Shown here: positions 8,385 through 15,371 of the stretch, piece by piece | How positions within the stretch are numbered: the first letter of the stretch is position 1 | How the letters are laid out: every line of letters starts with the position of its first letter | Assembly: GCA_034926415.1 (NCBI GenBank) | Contig: JAYFRC010000054.1 | Location: forward strand, 1 to 18,986 | Source: JAYFRC01 sp034926415 | GTDB lineage: Bacteria > Bacillota > Clostridia > Oscillospirales > Oscillospiraceae | Reading direction: 5' to 3' | DNA: 18,986 bases | Translations under genes and position numbers: made by a program | Notes under the pieces: model-generated | The model's input: only the letters and a program-made list of their open reading frames with translations | What the model was told of the DNA's origin: nothing | Database searches by the model: none

Positions 8385-8698
8385 CAGCGCTGATTCTGAA
8401 GCTTGAATATCTCGCGCTTGAGTTCCGATATCTCGGCCTTGCTGCGTGAGGCTTCCTCAAGATACTCCTTGAGCTGGGAGCGAAGATTTTCGGCGGTGTC
8501 CTGAGCTTTGAAAAGCTCGTCCGTGATGTTTGCGGCCGTAAGCACGGCGGCGTCGGTCTGTCCGGCTTTTGTCGCCTCCAGCGTCTCCCTCAGTTTTTTA
8601 TCCACATAGGAAGCAATTTTTTCAACATATTTCGCGTCCTCGTCGGCCACGAAATTATATTCCCGTCCGCAGATAGTCACGGTAATATGGTTTTCCAT
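8384..8698 (-). CDS. zapA: Cell division protein ZapA
   Basis: This is a ZapA-type protein of 104 residues that bundles FtsZ filaments at the division ring. The N-terminal domain (VTICGREYNFVADEDAKYVEKIASYVDKK) has the ZapA pattern of a beta strand followed by helices; the rest, about 50-104, is a long helical coiled coil ending in SELKREIFKLQNQR. I place the start at the ATG at 8698 because AGGAGG lies 8 nt before it; an in-frame ATG at 8722 has no such site. It is first in the operon, and its stop overlaps the U32 gene, an arrangement common in Clostridia. Confidence 0.88.
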   Translation of the reverse strand: MENHITVTICGREYNFVADEDAKYVEKIASYVDKKLRETLEATKAGQTDAAVLTAANITDELFKAQDTAENLRSQLKEYLEEASRSKAEISELKREIFKLQNQR

Positions 8699-8730
8699 AA
8701 AAATATCCTCCCGTTCGTACATTACGCCTT

Positions 8731-8752
8731 ATTATAATAATAGTTAAGTATA
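8731..8752 (-). promoter_or_regulatory. Likely zapA promoter region
   Basis: The AT-rich stretch upstream of zapA has on the minus strand a perfect TATAAT (8736-8731) and a second candidate -10, TATACT (8752-8747). Neither has a good -35 at 16-18 nt; TATACT has only a T-tract there. One of them probably drives the zapA operon, but which one cannot be told from sequence. Confidence 0.4.
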
Positions 8753-8838
8753 ACATAATCCCCAGAAACAAAAAAGGGGCTCACAGCGATTTTTCCGGCG
8801 TATTGCAAAGTCTTTTTTCCGCCTCGCCTTTTTCTCTG

Positions 8839-8867
8839 TTTACGCGGAGCGATATTTCGTGTAAAAT
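8839..8867 (+). promoter_or_regulatory. Likely sigma-A promoter of the dnaD-dnaC pair
   Basis: TTTACG (8839-8844) and TAAAAT (8862-8867) are separated by exactly 17 nt and end 33 nt before the dnaD GTG start. The -10 matches 5 of 6 and the -35 4 of 6 consensus bases. Confidence 0.55.
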
Positions 8868-8900
8868 AATGGCGATACGAAAGAGAGGAGGAAGCGCGAC

Positions 8901-9878
8901 GTGGCATATGTCATTCATCTGAGCGAGGAGGAAGGGCTTACCCTGTCCGCCCCGGTCATCCGCCGGCTCATCGAAAAAGGCAGCGGCGACGCCGCTCTGC
9001 TGTACATATACATCGCCAAATGTAAAAACAGCGCCTCTCCCGAAAAGATAACGGCGGCGCTCCGCTGGACGCCGGAACGCCTGAGAGCCGCCGAGGACGA
9101 CCTGAAGGACGCCGGGCTCATCGGCGATGTGACCGTCGCCGGAAAGAGCGCGGAGACGCTCGCGCCGCCGGAGCGCGAATGTCCGGAATACAGCCGGGCG
9201 GAGCTCCTCAAATGCATGGAGACCGACCGTGGCTTCGACCTTCTGCGCAGGGAAGTCTCAAACAGGCTCGGCAAGCTCTTAAGCGACAGCGACCTCAATA
9301 TCCTTATGGGTCTTTACGATTTTCTCGGCCTCCCGGCCGACGTCATATACCTTCTCGTGAGCCACTGCGTCACCGCCGCCGAGGACGCCTACGGCAAGGG
9401 CCGCCGGCCGACGATGAAGCAGATAGAAAAAGAGGGCTACCGCTGGGCGCGCCTCGAGATATTCACCCAGGAGGCCGCCAACAAATACCTACATGAATAC
9501 GCCGCCATGCGCGGTAAAATGCCGAAACTCATGCACGCGCTGAAGCTAGGAGACAGAGCCCCAGTCCAGAGCGAGGCAAAATACCTAGCTCAGTGGATAA
9601 GCTGGGGCTTCGGCCCTGAGGCCGTGGCTATGGCTTACGACCGCACCGTGTTCAACTGCGGCTCTCTCAAGTGGCCGTATCTTAATTCGATACTCCGTCG
9701 CTGGAACGACAAGGGGCTGCACACTCCGAAGGAGATCCGTGACGGCGACGGACCCGGCAAAAAGGTCGCCGCGGCGGCAGCCGCACGCGCTCCCGCATCC
9801 GCAGCCGAGGACAGGGAGAGCATAGAGCGCATGAAGAAATACCTGCGCGGCAGGCGCGGAGGGGAGGCCGGACAATGA
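8901..9878 (+). CDS. DnaD-domain replication initiation protein
   Basis: This is a 325-residue DnaD-like protein. In Bacillota, DnaD and DnaB remodel origin DNA and help load the replicative helicase. Residues about 1-90 look like a winged-helix domain (WTPERLRAAEDDLKDAGLI). Two DnaD/DnaB_2-type helical domains follow, about 97-198 and 207-278; the second ends in Y260-LNSILRRW268, the YxxxIxxxW pattern of this family. The tail is Ala-rich then basic (KKYLRGRRGG), suited to DNA contact. The start is GTG with AGGAGG about 9 nt upstream. It overlaps the downstream DnaC/DnaI-like gene by 4 nt, which supports a joint role in helicase loading. Two DnaD domains in tandem resemble Bacillus DnaB as much as DnaD, so I give no gene symbol. 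Confidence 0.88.
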   Translation: MAYVIHLSEEEGLTLSAPVIRRLIEKGSGDAALLYIYIAKCKNSASPEKITAALRWTPERLRAAEDDLKDAGLIGDVTVAGKSAETLAPPERECPEYSRAELLKCMETDRGFDLLRREVSNRLGKLLSDSDLNILMGLYDFLGLPADVIYLLVSHCVTAAEDAYGKGRRPTMKQIEKEGYRWARLEIFTQEAANKYLHEYAAMRGKMPKLMHALKLGDRAPVQSEAKYLAQWISWGFGPEAVAMAYDRTVFNCGSLKWPYLNSILRRWNDKGLHTPKEIRDGDGPGKKVAAAAAARAPASAAEDRESIERMKKYLRGRRGGEAGQ

Positions 9879-10873
9879 GCTACGACGGAAGACTTATGCG
9901 CGTCGCGCGTGAAAAATACGACGACGACATCAGGGCGCGCGCGGAGAACCTGCGCCGCCGCCGCGAGACCCTCTACTCAAAGCTTCCACGCGTCGGTGAG
10001 ATAGACGCCGAACTCCGCTGCACCGCAGCCAAAATAATTGCCTCGGCGCTCAAGCGCGGCACCGACCCCAAGCCCGCGATAAACGTTCTGCGGGACAAGA
10101 ACCTCGTGCTCCAGCGCGAAAAAGCCGACCTGCTCGCCTCCGCCGGCTACGGTACCGATTACCTAGACGACGAGCCCGCCTGTGCAAAATGCGGGGACAC
10201 CGGCTTCGTCGGAGGCGAGCCCTGCGAGTGCCTTCGCCGCTACTACGCGCGCGAGCAGATAAAAGAGCTTTCAAAGCTGCTTAACCTCGGCTGTCAGAGC
10301 TTCGACTCCTTCGACATCGAGCTGTACAGCGACAAGCTCTGGGAACAGCAGGGAACGTCTCCCCGGGAAAATATGGAAATGGTTTACGAGATATGCTGCG
10401 ACTACGCGCACTGCTTCGGCCCGAGGAGCGGCAACCTGTTTCTGTCCGGTTCGCCCGGGCTCGGCAAAACGTTTCTGTCCGCGTGCATCGCCCGCGAGGT
10501 GTCGGAGAGCGGGTTTTCCGTCGTGTACGATTCGACGCCGCACATCTTCGCCCAGTTCGAGGCGCAGAAATTTGGGCGCGAGACGCCGGAAGGCGGCGAG
10601 AGCGAGGACATAAAGCGCTGCCTCAACTGCGACCTGCTGATAATGGATGACCTCGGCGCGGAGATGACGACGCCCTTTGTCCAGAGCGCGCTGTACCAGA
10701 TAATCAACAGCCGCCTCGTTTCGGAGAAAAAGACGATAATCAGCTCAAACCTTTTGGGCGAAGAGCTCGCGCGGCGCTACACGCCGCAGATCGTATCGCG
10801 CATCGAGGGTGAGTACCGGAAGCTCCGCTTCTTCGGCGACGATATACGGAAAATCAAAAATCAGGATTTTTGA
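9875..10873 (+). CDS. DnaC/DnaI-type helicase loader ATPase
   Basis: This is a 332-residue AAA+ protein of the DnaC/DnaI group, which delivers the replicative helicase to the origin. The N-terminal half (1-100) is helical and charged. Four cysteines C103, C106, C117 and C119 resemble the zinc-binding N-terminal region of DnaI. The ATPase domain has Walker A GSPGLGKTF (192-200), Walker B LLIMDD (254-259), a sensor-1 Asn in TIISSNL (N292) and a probable arginine finger in QIVSRIEGE (R309). The start overlaps the dnaD stop (ATGA). It could equally be called dnaI; an IstB-type transposon ATPase is unlikely given the zinc motif and the dnaD neighbour. Confidence 0.9.
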   Translation: MSYDGRLMRVAREKYDDDIRARAENLRRRRETLYSKLPRVGEIDAELRCTAAKIIASALKRGTDPKPAINVLRDKNLVLQREKADLLASAGYGTDYLDDEPACAKCGDTGFVGGEPCECLRRYYAREQIKELSKLLNLGCQSFDSFDIELYSDKLWEQQGTSPRENMEMVYEICCDYAHCFGPRSGNLFLSGSPGLGKTFLSACIAREVSESGFSVVYDSTPHIFAQFEAQKFGRETPEGGESEDIKRCLNCDLLIMDDLGAEMTTPFVQSALYQIINSRLVSEKKTIISSNLLGEELARRYTPQIVSRIEGEYRKLRFFGDDIRKIKNQDF

Positions 10874-10883
10874 AAACATACGC

Positions 10884-10921
10884 CAAGCGCCGCGAAACTT
10901 TCGTTTCGCGGCGCTTGTTTT
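10884..10921 (+). terminator. Intrinsic terminator after the dnaC-like gene
   Basis: A perfect 15-bp GC-rich stem (10884-10898 with 10903-10917) with loop TTTC is followed on the plus strand by TTTT. It begins 10 nt after the dnaC-like stop and lies 35 nt beyond the stop of the convergent noc gene. It may also slow transcription from noc, but the minus-strand side (GGCGTATGTTTTC) lacks an adjacent T-tract. Confidence 0.85.
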
Positions 10922-10951
10922 CGCGGCCGAACAGGCCCCCCTCATATATCC

Positions 10952-11773
10952 TCATCCCGCTCGGCGGCGCTTTGGAATATGTATGGTCAGCGTTATCTCG
11001 TCCTCGCTCTCCTCGCGGCCGCAGCTCGCGTCGACGCCGCTGCTCCGCAGCACGTCCATCGTGTGGGATATGCTGTTCAGGAACAGCCGCACGTCCTTGA
11101 CGACGATGGCGCTTCTCCTCGGCGCGGGACAGCTTTCCGCAAGCATCTTTTCGATGCGCTGCTCGGTCTGGGCGACGTTCAGCTTCTTTTCGACGACCGT
11201 GCGCAAAACCGCAAGCCGCTCCTCTTCCTCCGGCAGCCGAAGCAGCGCGCGGGCGTGGCGCTCCGTCAAATCATTTTTAAGCAGTATATCCACGCACTCC
11301 TCCGACAGCTTCAGCAGCCGCAGCTTGTTCGCGACGGCGGACTGCGATTTTCCGAGCTTCTCCGCCACCGCCTCCTGCGACAGCGAATACTCGCCGATGA
11401 GTCTGGATATCGCGGCGGCCTCCTCCATAAAATTGAGGTCGCGCCGGTGCAGGTTCTCCACAAGTGCGAGATACGAAGAGTCCGCGTCCTCCGCGTTCAT
11501 AATAAGGCACGGCACCTCGCGCAGCCCCGCGGCTTTCGCGGCTCTGAGCCTGCGTTCGCCCGCGATGAGCTCGAAGCCGCCCCTTTTCCTCCGCACGGTA
11601 AGCGGCTGAAGTATCCCGAAATTTTTTATGCTTTCCGCAAGCTCCGCGATAGCCGTTTCGTCAAAATCGCGGCGCGGCTGGGCCGCGTTCGGCGCTATCT
11701 GGCTAACCGGGAGATAAAACACGCGTCCCGCCTCGTATGTACGTTTTTTATTCATAAACTGCATAGAGCGCAT
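10952..11773 (-). CDS. noc: Nucleoid occlusion protein Noc (ParB-family CTPase)
   Basis: This is a ParB/Spo0J-family protein of 273 residues. The N-terminal CTP-binding domain includes PRRDF and GERRLRAAK (72-80). A helix-turn-helix follows at about 131-158 (LSQEAVAEKLGKSQSAVANK), then a C-terminal dimerisation region. ParB and Noc differ at four DNA-reading positions, reported as R/T/A/G in ParB and Q/K/K/R in Noc. Here the aligned residues are Q144, K150, K155 and R172, all Noc-type, so it should bind Noc sites rather than parS and keep division away from the nucleoid. No soj or spo0J lies beside it. Starts at 11773 (AAAGGA 7 nt upstream) and 11764 (AAGGAG 9 nt upstream) are both possible. 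An obvious amphipathic membrane-targeting N-terminus is not seen. Confidence 0.85.
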   Translation of the reverse strand: MRSMQFMNKKRTYEAGRVFYLPVSQIAPNAAQPRRDFDETAIAELAESIKNFGILQPLTVRRKRGGFELIAGERRLRAAKAAGLREVPCLIMNAEDADSSYLALVENLHRRDLNFMEEAAAISRLIGEYSLSQEAVAEKLGKSQSAVANKLRLLKLSEECVDILLKNDLTERHARALLRLPEEEERLAVLRTVVEKKLNVAQTEQRIEKMLAESCPAPRRSAIVVKDVRLFLNSISHTMDVLRSSGVDASCGREESEDEITLTIHIPKRRRAG

Positions 11774-11791
11774 CTCCTTGTCCTTTGTGCT

Positions 11792-11808
11792 TGCCTATAT
11801 TGTAGGCA
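11792..11808 (-). promoter_or_regulatory. Inverted repeat over a candidate noc -10 box
   Basis: TGCCTA and TAGGCA form a perfect 6-bp inverted repeat around 5 nt. On the minus strand TACAAT (11804-11799) lies inside it and could be the noc -10, about 26 nt before the start. The -35 region is only T-rich. Autoregulation is a guess. Confidence 0.3.
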
Positions 11809-11856
11809 TAACCGGGCTCGGAAAAAGAAAAACCGCGTCGAAGCGAAAAGAAAAGT

Positions 11857-11885
11857 TTGGCCTTAGCGCAGATATGTGCTAAGAT
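11857..11885 (+). promoter_or_regulatory. Possible promoter with overlapping palindrome, upstream of the HAD gene
   Basis: TTGGCC (11857-11862) and TAAGAT (11880-11885) are 17 nt apart, each matching 4 of 6 consensus bases. The spacer is filled by a near-perfect inverted repeat, CTTAGCGCA-GATA-TGTGCTAAG (11862-11883, one G-T wobble), an operator-like layout. It lies about 92 nt before the HAD start, leaving an untranslated leader. Both promoter and operator readings are tentative. Confidence 0.3.
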
Positions 11886-11976
11886 TATAAGAACACAGGC
11901 GTCAGGGCGTGCGACAACCGCCGCGCCGGATAAAAACAAACGGCAAAATCCATCATATGAATGCGGGGATAATAAA

Positions 11977-12696
11977 ATGCTGAATACGATTCTTTTTGAC
12001 CTCGACGGCACGCTGCTTCCCATAAGCCAGGACGACTTTAAGAATTCCTATGTGAAGCTGCTGTGCATGAAATACATACCCTTTGGTTATGACAAGGACG
12101 GCATAATAAAGGCTCTCTGGGCAGCGACGGGCGCGATGGTCAAAAACGACGGCGGCTGCACAAACGAAGACCTATTCTGGCAAAACTTCTCGACGCTGCT
12201 CGGCGACGTGGCGCCGATGAAAGACACCATCCCGGAATTTTACACGGGCGAATTCAACGGTGTGCGCGCGGTCACGCGGCCGACGGAGCTTCCCCGGAAA
12301 ATAATTGACACCCTGAAGGGGAAGGGGTACAACCTGATACTCGCGACAAACCCGCTGTTTCCCGCCGTCGGCGTTGAAACGCGGCTGGCATGGATAGATC
12401 TGTCGCCTTCGGATTTTTCGCTCGTAACGACATACGAAAATTCGACATTCTGCAAACCGTTTCCCGGCTACTACAAGGAAATACTTGAAAAGACCGGAAA
12501 GCGCGCGGCGGACTGCCGCATGATAGGCAACAACCCGGTCGAGGATATGGTCGCGGCAAAGCTCGGCATGGATGTGTTTCTCGTTACCGATTGTCTTGAA
12601 AACGACGGAAATGTGCCGCTCGACGGCTTCCCGCAAGGCTCTCTCGCCGACGTTTTATCGTGGGCGCAGACACTCCCGGAATGTCCGACCGTGTGA
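11977..12696 (+). CDS. HAD-superfamily hydrolase, substrate unknown
   Basis: This is a 239-residue haloacid dehalogenase-type phosphatase. Motif I is FDLDGTLL with nucleophile D8 and acid/base D10. Motif II Thr is in LILATNP. The motif III Lys is probably in FCKPFPGYY. Motif IV is the variant IGNNPVEDM rather than the usual GDxxxxD, which keeps one acidic residue for Mg2+. A helical cap about 18-95 suggests subfamily I. The ATG at 11977 is chosen because FDLDGT normally lies within the first ten residues; the frame is open further upstream to 11857, but those codons encode no recognisable fold. The Shine-Dalgarno (GGGGAT) is modest. It stands alone, convergent with the rluD-GNAT gene. Metabolic substrate cannot be told. 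Confidence 0.82.
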   Translation: MLNTILFDLDGTLLPISQDDFKNSYVKLLCMKYIPFGYDKDGIIKALWAATGAMVKNDGGCTNEDLFWQNFSTLLGDVAPMKDTIPEFYTGEFNGVRAVTRPTELPRKIIDTLKGKGYNLILATNPLFPAVGVETRLAWIDLSPSDFSLVTTYENSTFCKPFPGYYKEILEKTGKRAADCRMIGNNPVEDMVAAKLGMDVFLVTDCLENDGNVPLDGFPQGSLADVLSWAQTLPECPTV

Positions 12697-12754
12697 TATG
12701 ACTATGAAAACAGCGCAGCTGTGATGATTGAAAAATAAATGCCGGACAAATATA

Positions 12755-12803
12755 AAAGCGCCTGAAAGAACGAATCGTTCTTTCAGGCGCTTTCCATTTT
12801 TTT
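12755..12803. terminator. Shared bidirectional terminator between HAD and rluD-GNAT genes
   Basis: The 39-nt stretch 12755-12793 is a perfect palindrome apart from its central base (19-nt arms). On the plus strand it is followed by CCATTTTTTT; on the minus strand by TATATTTG. It lies 58 nt after the HAD stop and 8 nt after the end of the minus-strand gene, whose TAA codon overlaps the T-tract. It should end both transcripts, more efficiently on the plus strand. Confidence 0.85.
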
Positions 12804-14229
12804 ACAGTTTCTTTTCCATGAAATAACATATGCCGATATCGCGTGTAAACTCTCCGACTCGCTTATAGCCGAGTTTTTCATAAAGCGAGACGGATCTGAT
12901 GTTTTCTGAAAACGCGTCAAGCCGCGCATATTCGTATCCCGCGCTACGGCAGAGAGTTTCCGCCTCTTCAACCATGCGAGACGCTATCCCGCTCCTTCGC
13001 AGCTCCGGCACGACGCAGAGCCGGTGCAATATCGCCGCCCGCGCATCCGGTTCTTTCCATTTCGCGATCTCATATTCCTCGTCGCCGCGCGGCATCACTG
13101 TTATTGCGGACACGATTTTCCCACCGTGCGTTCCGAGGTACATCTCCCCGCGCCCGATGTCGTCCGAAAGCAGAGCGAACGGATACTCGTCGTTCCACTG
13201 GTCGAGGCCGTCAGCGCGCATCTTTTTGACGACCGCGCGGTAAAGCGCGTTCACGTCCCCGATATCGCCCCGGTCGGCCGCACGAAACGTAAACTCGTCC
13301 GCGCCTGCGCCGGACGCGCGCCTCAGCTTCTCAATCTGCGCTTCAAACTCAGCGGGCAGAGGGCAGGAGAGCTCCACGATCTTCCCGGTCGACGGGTGTA
13401 TGAACCGAAGCCCTACCGCGTGCAGGCATTGCCCCGTCAGCCCCGGCACAGGTCTTTTTGCGCCGTACACGGTATCTCCGAGTATCGGGTGCCCTATATG
13501 CGCCATGTGCACGCGTATCTGGTGCGTGCGCCCTGTTTCGAGCCGGCAGCGCACGTGGCAGAAGCCGCCGAATCTTTCCATAATTTCCCAGTGTGTCACC
13601 GCGCTTCTCGAATTTCTGTCGGTCACGCACATCTTTTTCCTGTCCGTTGGACAGCGGCCTATGGGCGCGTCGACCGTGCCGGCATCATCCTTAAGATTTC
13701 CGACGACTACCGCCTCGTACGTCCGCGCGAGCGTATGGTCCTTGAGCTGAGCCGCGAGCGCGAGATGGGCGCGGTCGTTTTTCGCCGCGATTATAAGGCC
13801 CGAGGTGTCGCGGTCGATGCGGTGCACTATACCCGGCCGCCTTTCGCCGCCGATACCGGACAGACTGTCGCCGCAGTGCGAGAGCAGCGCGTTTACGAGC
13901 GTGCCGTCGGCGTGTCCCGGCGCGGGGTGGACGACCATTCCGGCCGGCTTGTCGACAACTATCACGTCGTCGTCCTCGTACACGACGTCGAGCGGTATGT
14001 CCTGAGCCGCGACGCCGCTTTCCTCCGGCTCCGGCAGCTTTATCTCTATTTTTTCTCCGCCGCGCAGCTTATAGCTTTTCGCGGGAGTTTTTCCGTCGAC
14101 CGTGATGCTTTTCGTCTCGATCAGCCGCTGCGCCGCCGAACGTGTCAACCCCCCGGCGTTTTCCGCGATAAACGCATCGAGCCGTTTGTTTTTATCTTCG
14201 GCGCTAGCCGAGAGATTTAGATTTTCCAT
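12802..14229 (-). CDS. RluD-type 23S rRNA pseudouridine synthase fused to a GNAT acetyltransferase
   Basis: This is one uninterrupted 475-residue frame with two enzymes. Residues 1-303 are a complete RluA/RluD-family pseudouridine synthase: S4 RNA-binding domain (about 15-70), DKPAGMVVHP (93-102), HRIDRDTSGL (136-145) with catalytic D139, and GRTHQIRVH (243-251). This kind of enzyme isomerises uridines in 23S rRNA. After a short linker (GAGADEF) residues about 320-475 form a GNAT domain: QWNDEYP (344-350), LHRLCVVPELRRSGIA (401-416) holding the acetyl-CoA pyrophosphate loop, and a LYEKLGYKRVGEF end (449-461). Standalone GNATs of this type are common in Clostridia; the fusion is unusual. The start overlaps the lspA stop by one nt (TAATG), and the lspA-rluD pairing is standard. 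The acetyl acceptor is unknown. Confidence 0.92.
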   Translation of the reverse strand: MENLNLSASAEDKNKRLDAFIAENAGGLTRSAAQRLIETKSITVDGKTPAKSYKLRGGEKIEIKLPEPEESGVAAQDIPLDVVYEDDDVIVVDKPAGMVVHPAPGHADGTLVNALLSHCGDSLSGIGGERRPGIVHRIDRDTSGLIIAAKNDRAHLALAAQLKDHTLARTYEAVVVGNLKDDAGTVDAPIGRCPTDRKKMCVTDRNSRSAVTHWEIMERFGGFCHVRCRLETGRTHQIRVHMAHIGHPILGDTVYGAKRPVPGLTGQCLHAVGLRFIHPSTGKIVELSCPLPAEFEAQIEKLRRASGAGADEFTFRAADRGDIGDVNALYRAVVKKMRADGLDQWNDEYPFALLSDDIGRGEMYLGTHGGKIVSAITVMPRGDEEYEIAKWKEPDARAAILHRLCVVPELRRSGIASRMVEEAETLCRSAGYEYARLDAFSENIRSVSLYEKLGYKRVGEFTRDIGICYFMEKKL

Positions 14230-14702
14230 TATTTAACAGCCTTGTCGTGCAAAAAGAGATAGTACACGACCGCCATTATTCCGCCCGTCACGACCGCCAT
14301 GTCCGCCACGTTAAAAATGGGGAACGTCGTCCAGAACTGGAAGTGGAACATATCCACGACATAGCCGAGAGCCGCGCGGTCGACAAGGTTTCCAAGGCCG
14401 CCAGAGATTATCAGCGCGAGCGCGATCACGCCGAACATGTGCTTCACGATGCCTCGCACGAGCAAAACGATGAGCGCGACAATGACGACGCTCGTCACGC
14501 CGACGAGCACCCATCTCATGCCCGAAAAGCTGCTCCAGGCCGCGCCGTAGTTGTGCAGGCGCTGCAGCTCGATAAAGCCGGGCAAAAACGGGTGCGACAT
14601 GCCGAGGTCGAGGTTCGCTACCGTCCACATCTTGACCGCCCTGTCGAGGGCAAGGCACAAAACTATTATTATCGCGGCCGCAGCCGCAGCGGATTTTTTC
14701 AT
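14229..14702 (-). CDS. lspA: Lipoprotein signal peptidase (signal peptidase II)
   Basis: This is a 157-residue integral membrane aspartyl protease that removes signal peptides from prolipoproteins after lipidation. Four membrane helices are visible (about 5-20, 66-84, 88-104, 130-151). Family motifs are present: an early LD (D20), N51 in RLHNYGAAW, GNLVDR (104-109), and the catalytic aspartates D117 in GYVVDMF and D134 in FNVADM. The ATG has AAAAGGAG about 10 nt upstream. It lies 58 nt after the radical SAM gene and is translationally coupled to rluD. Confidence 0.95.
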   Translation of the reverse strand: MKKSAAAAAAIIIVLCLALDRAVKMWTVANLDLGMSHPFLPGFIELQRLHNYGAAWSSFSGMRWVLVGVTSVVIVALIVLLVRGIVKHMFGVIALALIISGGLGNLVDRAALGYVVDMFHFQFWTTFPIFNVADMAVVTGGIMAVVYYLFLHDKAVK

Positions 14703-14760
14703 GCGGGCAAAACTCCTTTTGTCGTTGGCGGTAAGAAATCGCGGCGAGGGTGTTTTGCCG

Positions 14761-15360
14761 TCAGCTCCCGTAGGCGCGGACGCGGAAGGTCGCGCCTATC
14801 TCCTCGCATACTTTGCGGCATTCCTCTATCTCGTCCTTTGGTATGCAGTCAACGACCGACATCACGACCCGCGGCACGTATTTCTGCACTTCCTTCGCAA
14901 ATATTTTCATCGCGACATAGCTCTCGCCGTAATCAGGAACGCAGCGTGCGTCGTATGTTTCCTTGTCCCGCGCATTGAGCGAGATCGACACAGTGTCAAA
15001 TCTTCCTGCGAAAAGCGGAGCTACGCTCCGCCCGCAGATGAGGTCGCCGTGGCCGTTGGTATCCATGCGGATGCGCGTACCGGGGTATTTCCGCTTCACC
15101 TCGTCGCAGACCCAGAGTATGTCGTCGAGACGGTAGGTCGGCTCGCCGTAGCCGCAGAACACGAGCTCGGCATATTTCGACAGATCGCGCTTTTCTATGT
15201 CGGCGAGGATCTCCTCGCGCGTCGGCTCGCGCTCGAGCCACAGGCTGTCCGCGTTTCCTATGCCGTCGCCGTCGCGGCGAAGACAAAAGTCGCAGTGCAT
15301 GTCGCATCTGTTCGTTGTGTTGACGTAAAGATTTTGTCCATATTCGTATGTTATTGTCAT
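14761..15360 (-). CDS. TatD-linked radical SAM protein
   Basis: This is a small radical SAM enzyme of 199 residues. The cluster-binding motif C19-x3-C23-x2-C26 (CDMHCDFC) coordinates the 4Fe-4S cluster that cleaves S-adenosylmethionine. GYGEPT is the glycine-rich SAM-contact motif, and RMDTNGHGD and SISLNARDKE are further barrel elements. It matches the known group of radical SAM proteins encoded beside tatD, whose reaction is not established. I choose the ATG at 15360, with GAGGGAG just before it and 11 nt after the tatD stop; the frame is open to 15411, but that would overlap tatD and place the motif unusually far in. It lacks a C-terminal SPASM-type cysteine cluster. Confidence 0.88.
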   Translation of the reverse strand: MTITYEYGQNLYVNTTNRCDMHCDFCLRRDGDGIGNADSLWLEREPTREEILADIEKRDLSKYAELVFCGYGEPTYRLDDILWVCDEVKRKYPGTRIRMDTNGHGDLICGRSVAPLFAGRFDTVSISLNARDKETYDARCVPDYGESYVAMKIFAKEVQKYVPRVVMSVVDCIPKDEIEECRKVCEEIGATFRVRAYGS

Positions 15361-15371
15361 ATCCTGCTCCC

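Noticed and set aside
8699..8722. Eight-residue extension of ZapA
   Set aside because: The AGGAGG site lies inside this stretch and points to the later ATG at 8698.
11857..11976. Upstream in-frame extension of the HAD protein
   Set aside because: The 40 extra residues look unstructured, overlap the candidate promoter and would push the FDLDGT motif far from the N-terminus.
12289..12302. CTTCCCCGGAAAAT, 11 of 14 matches to the Noc-binding consensus ATTTCCCGGGAAAT
   Set aside because: About one match this good is expected by chance in 19 kb (rough estimate with equal base frequencies), and it is inside the HAD coding region. A weaker one (9 of 14) between rpmH and rnpA near 18897-18910 was also set aside.
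13024..14220. Long plus-strand frame opposite the rluD-GNAT gene
   Set aside because: It is antisense to a gene with intact catalytic motifs; its own translation is Arg/Val/His-rich without family features.
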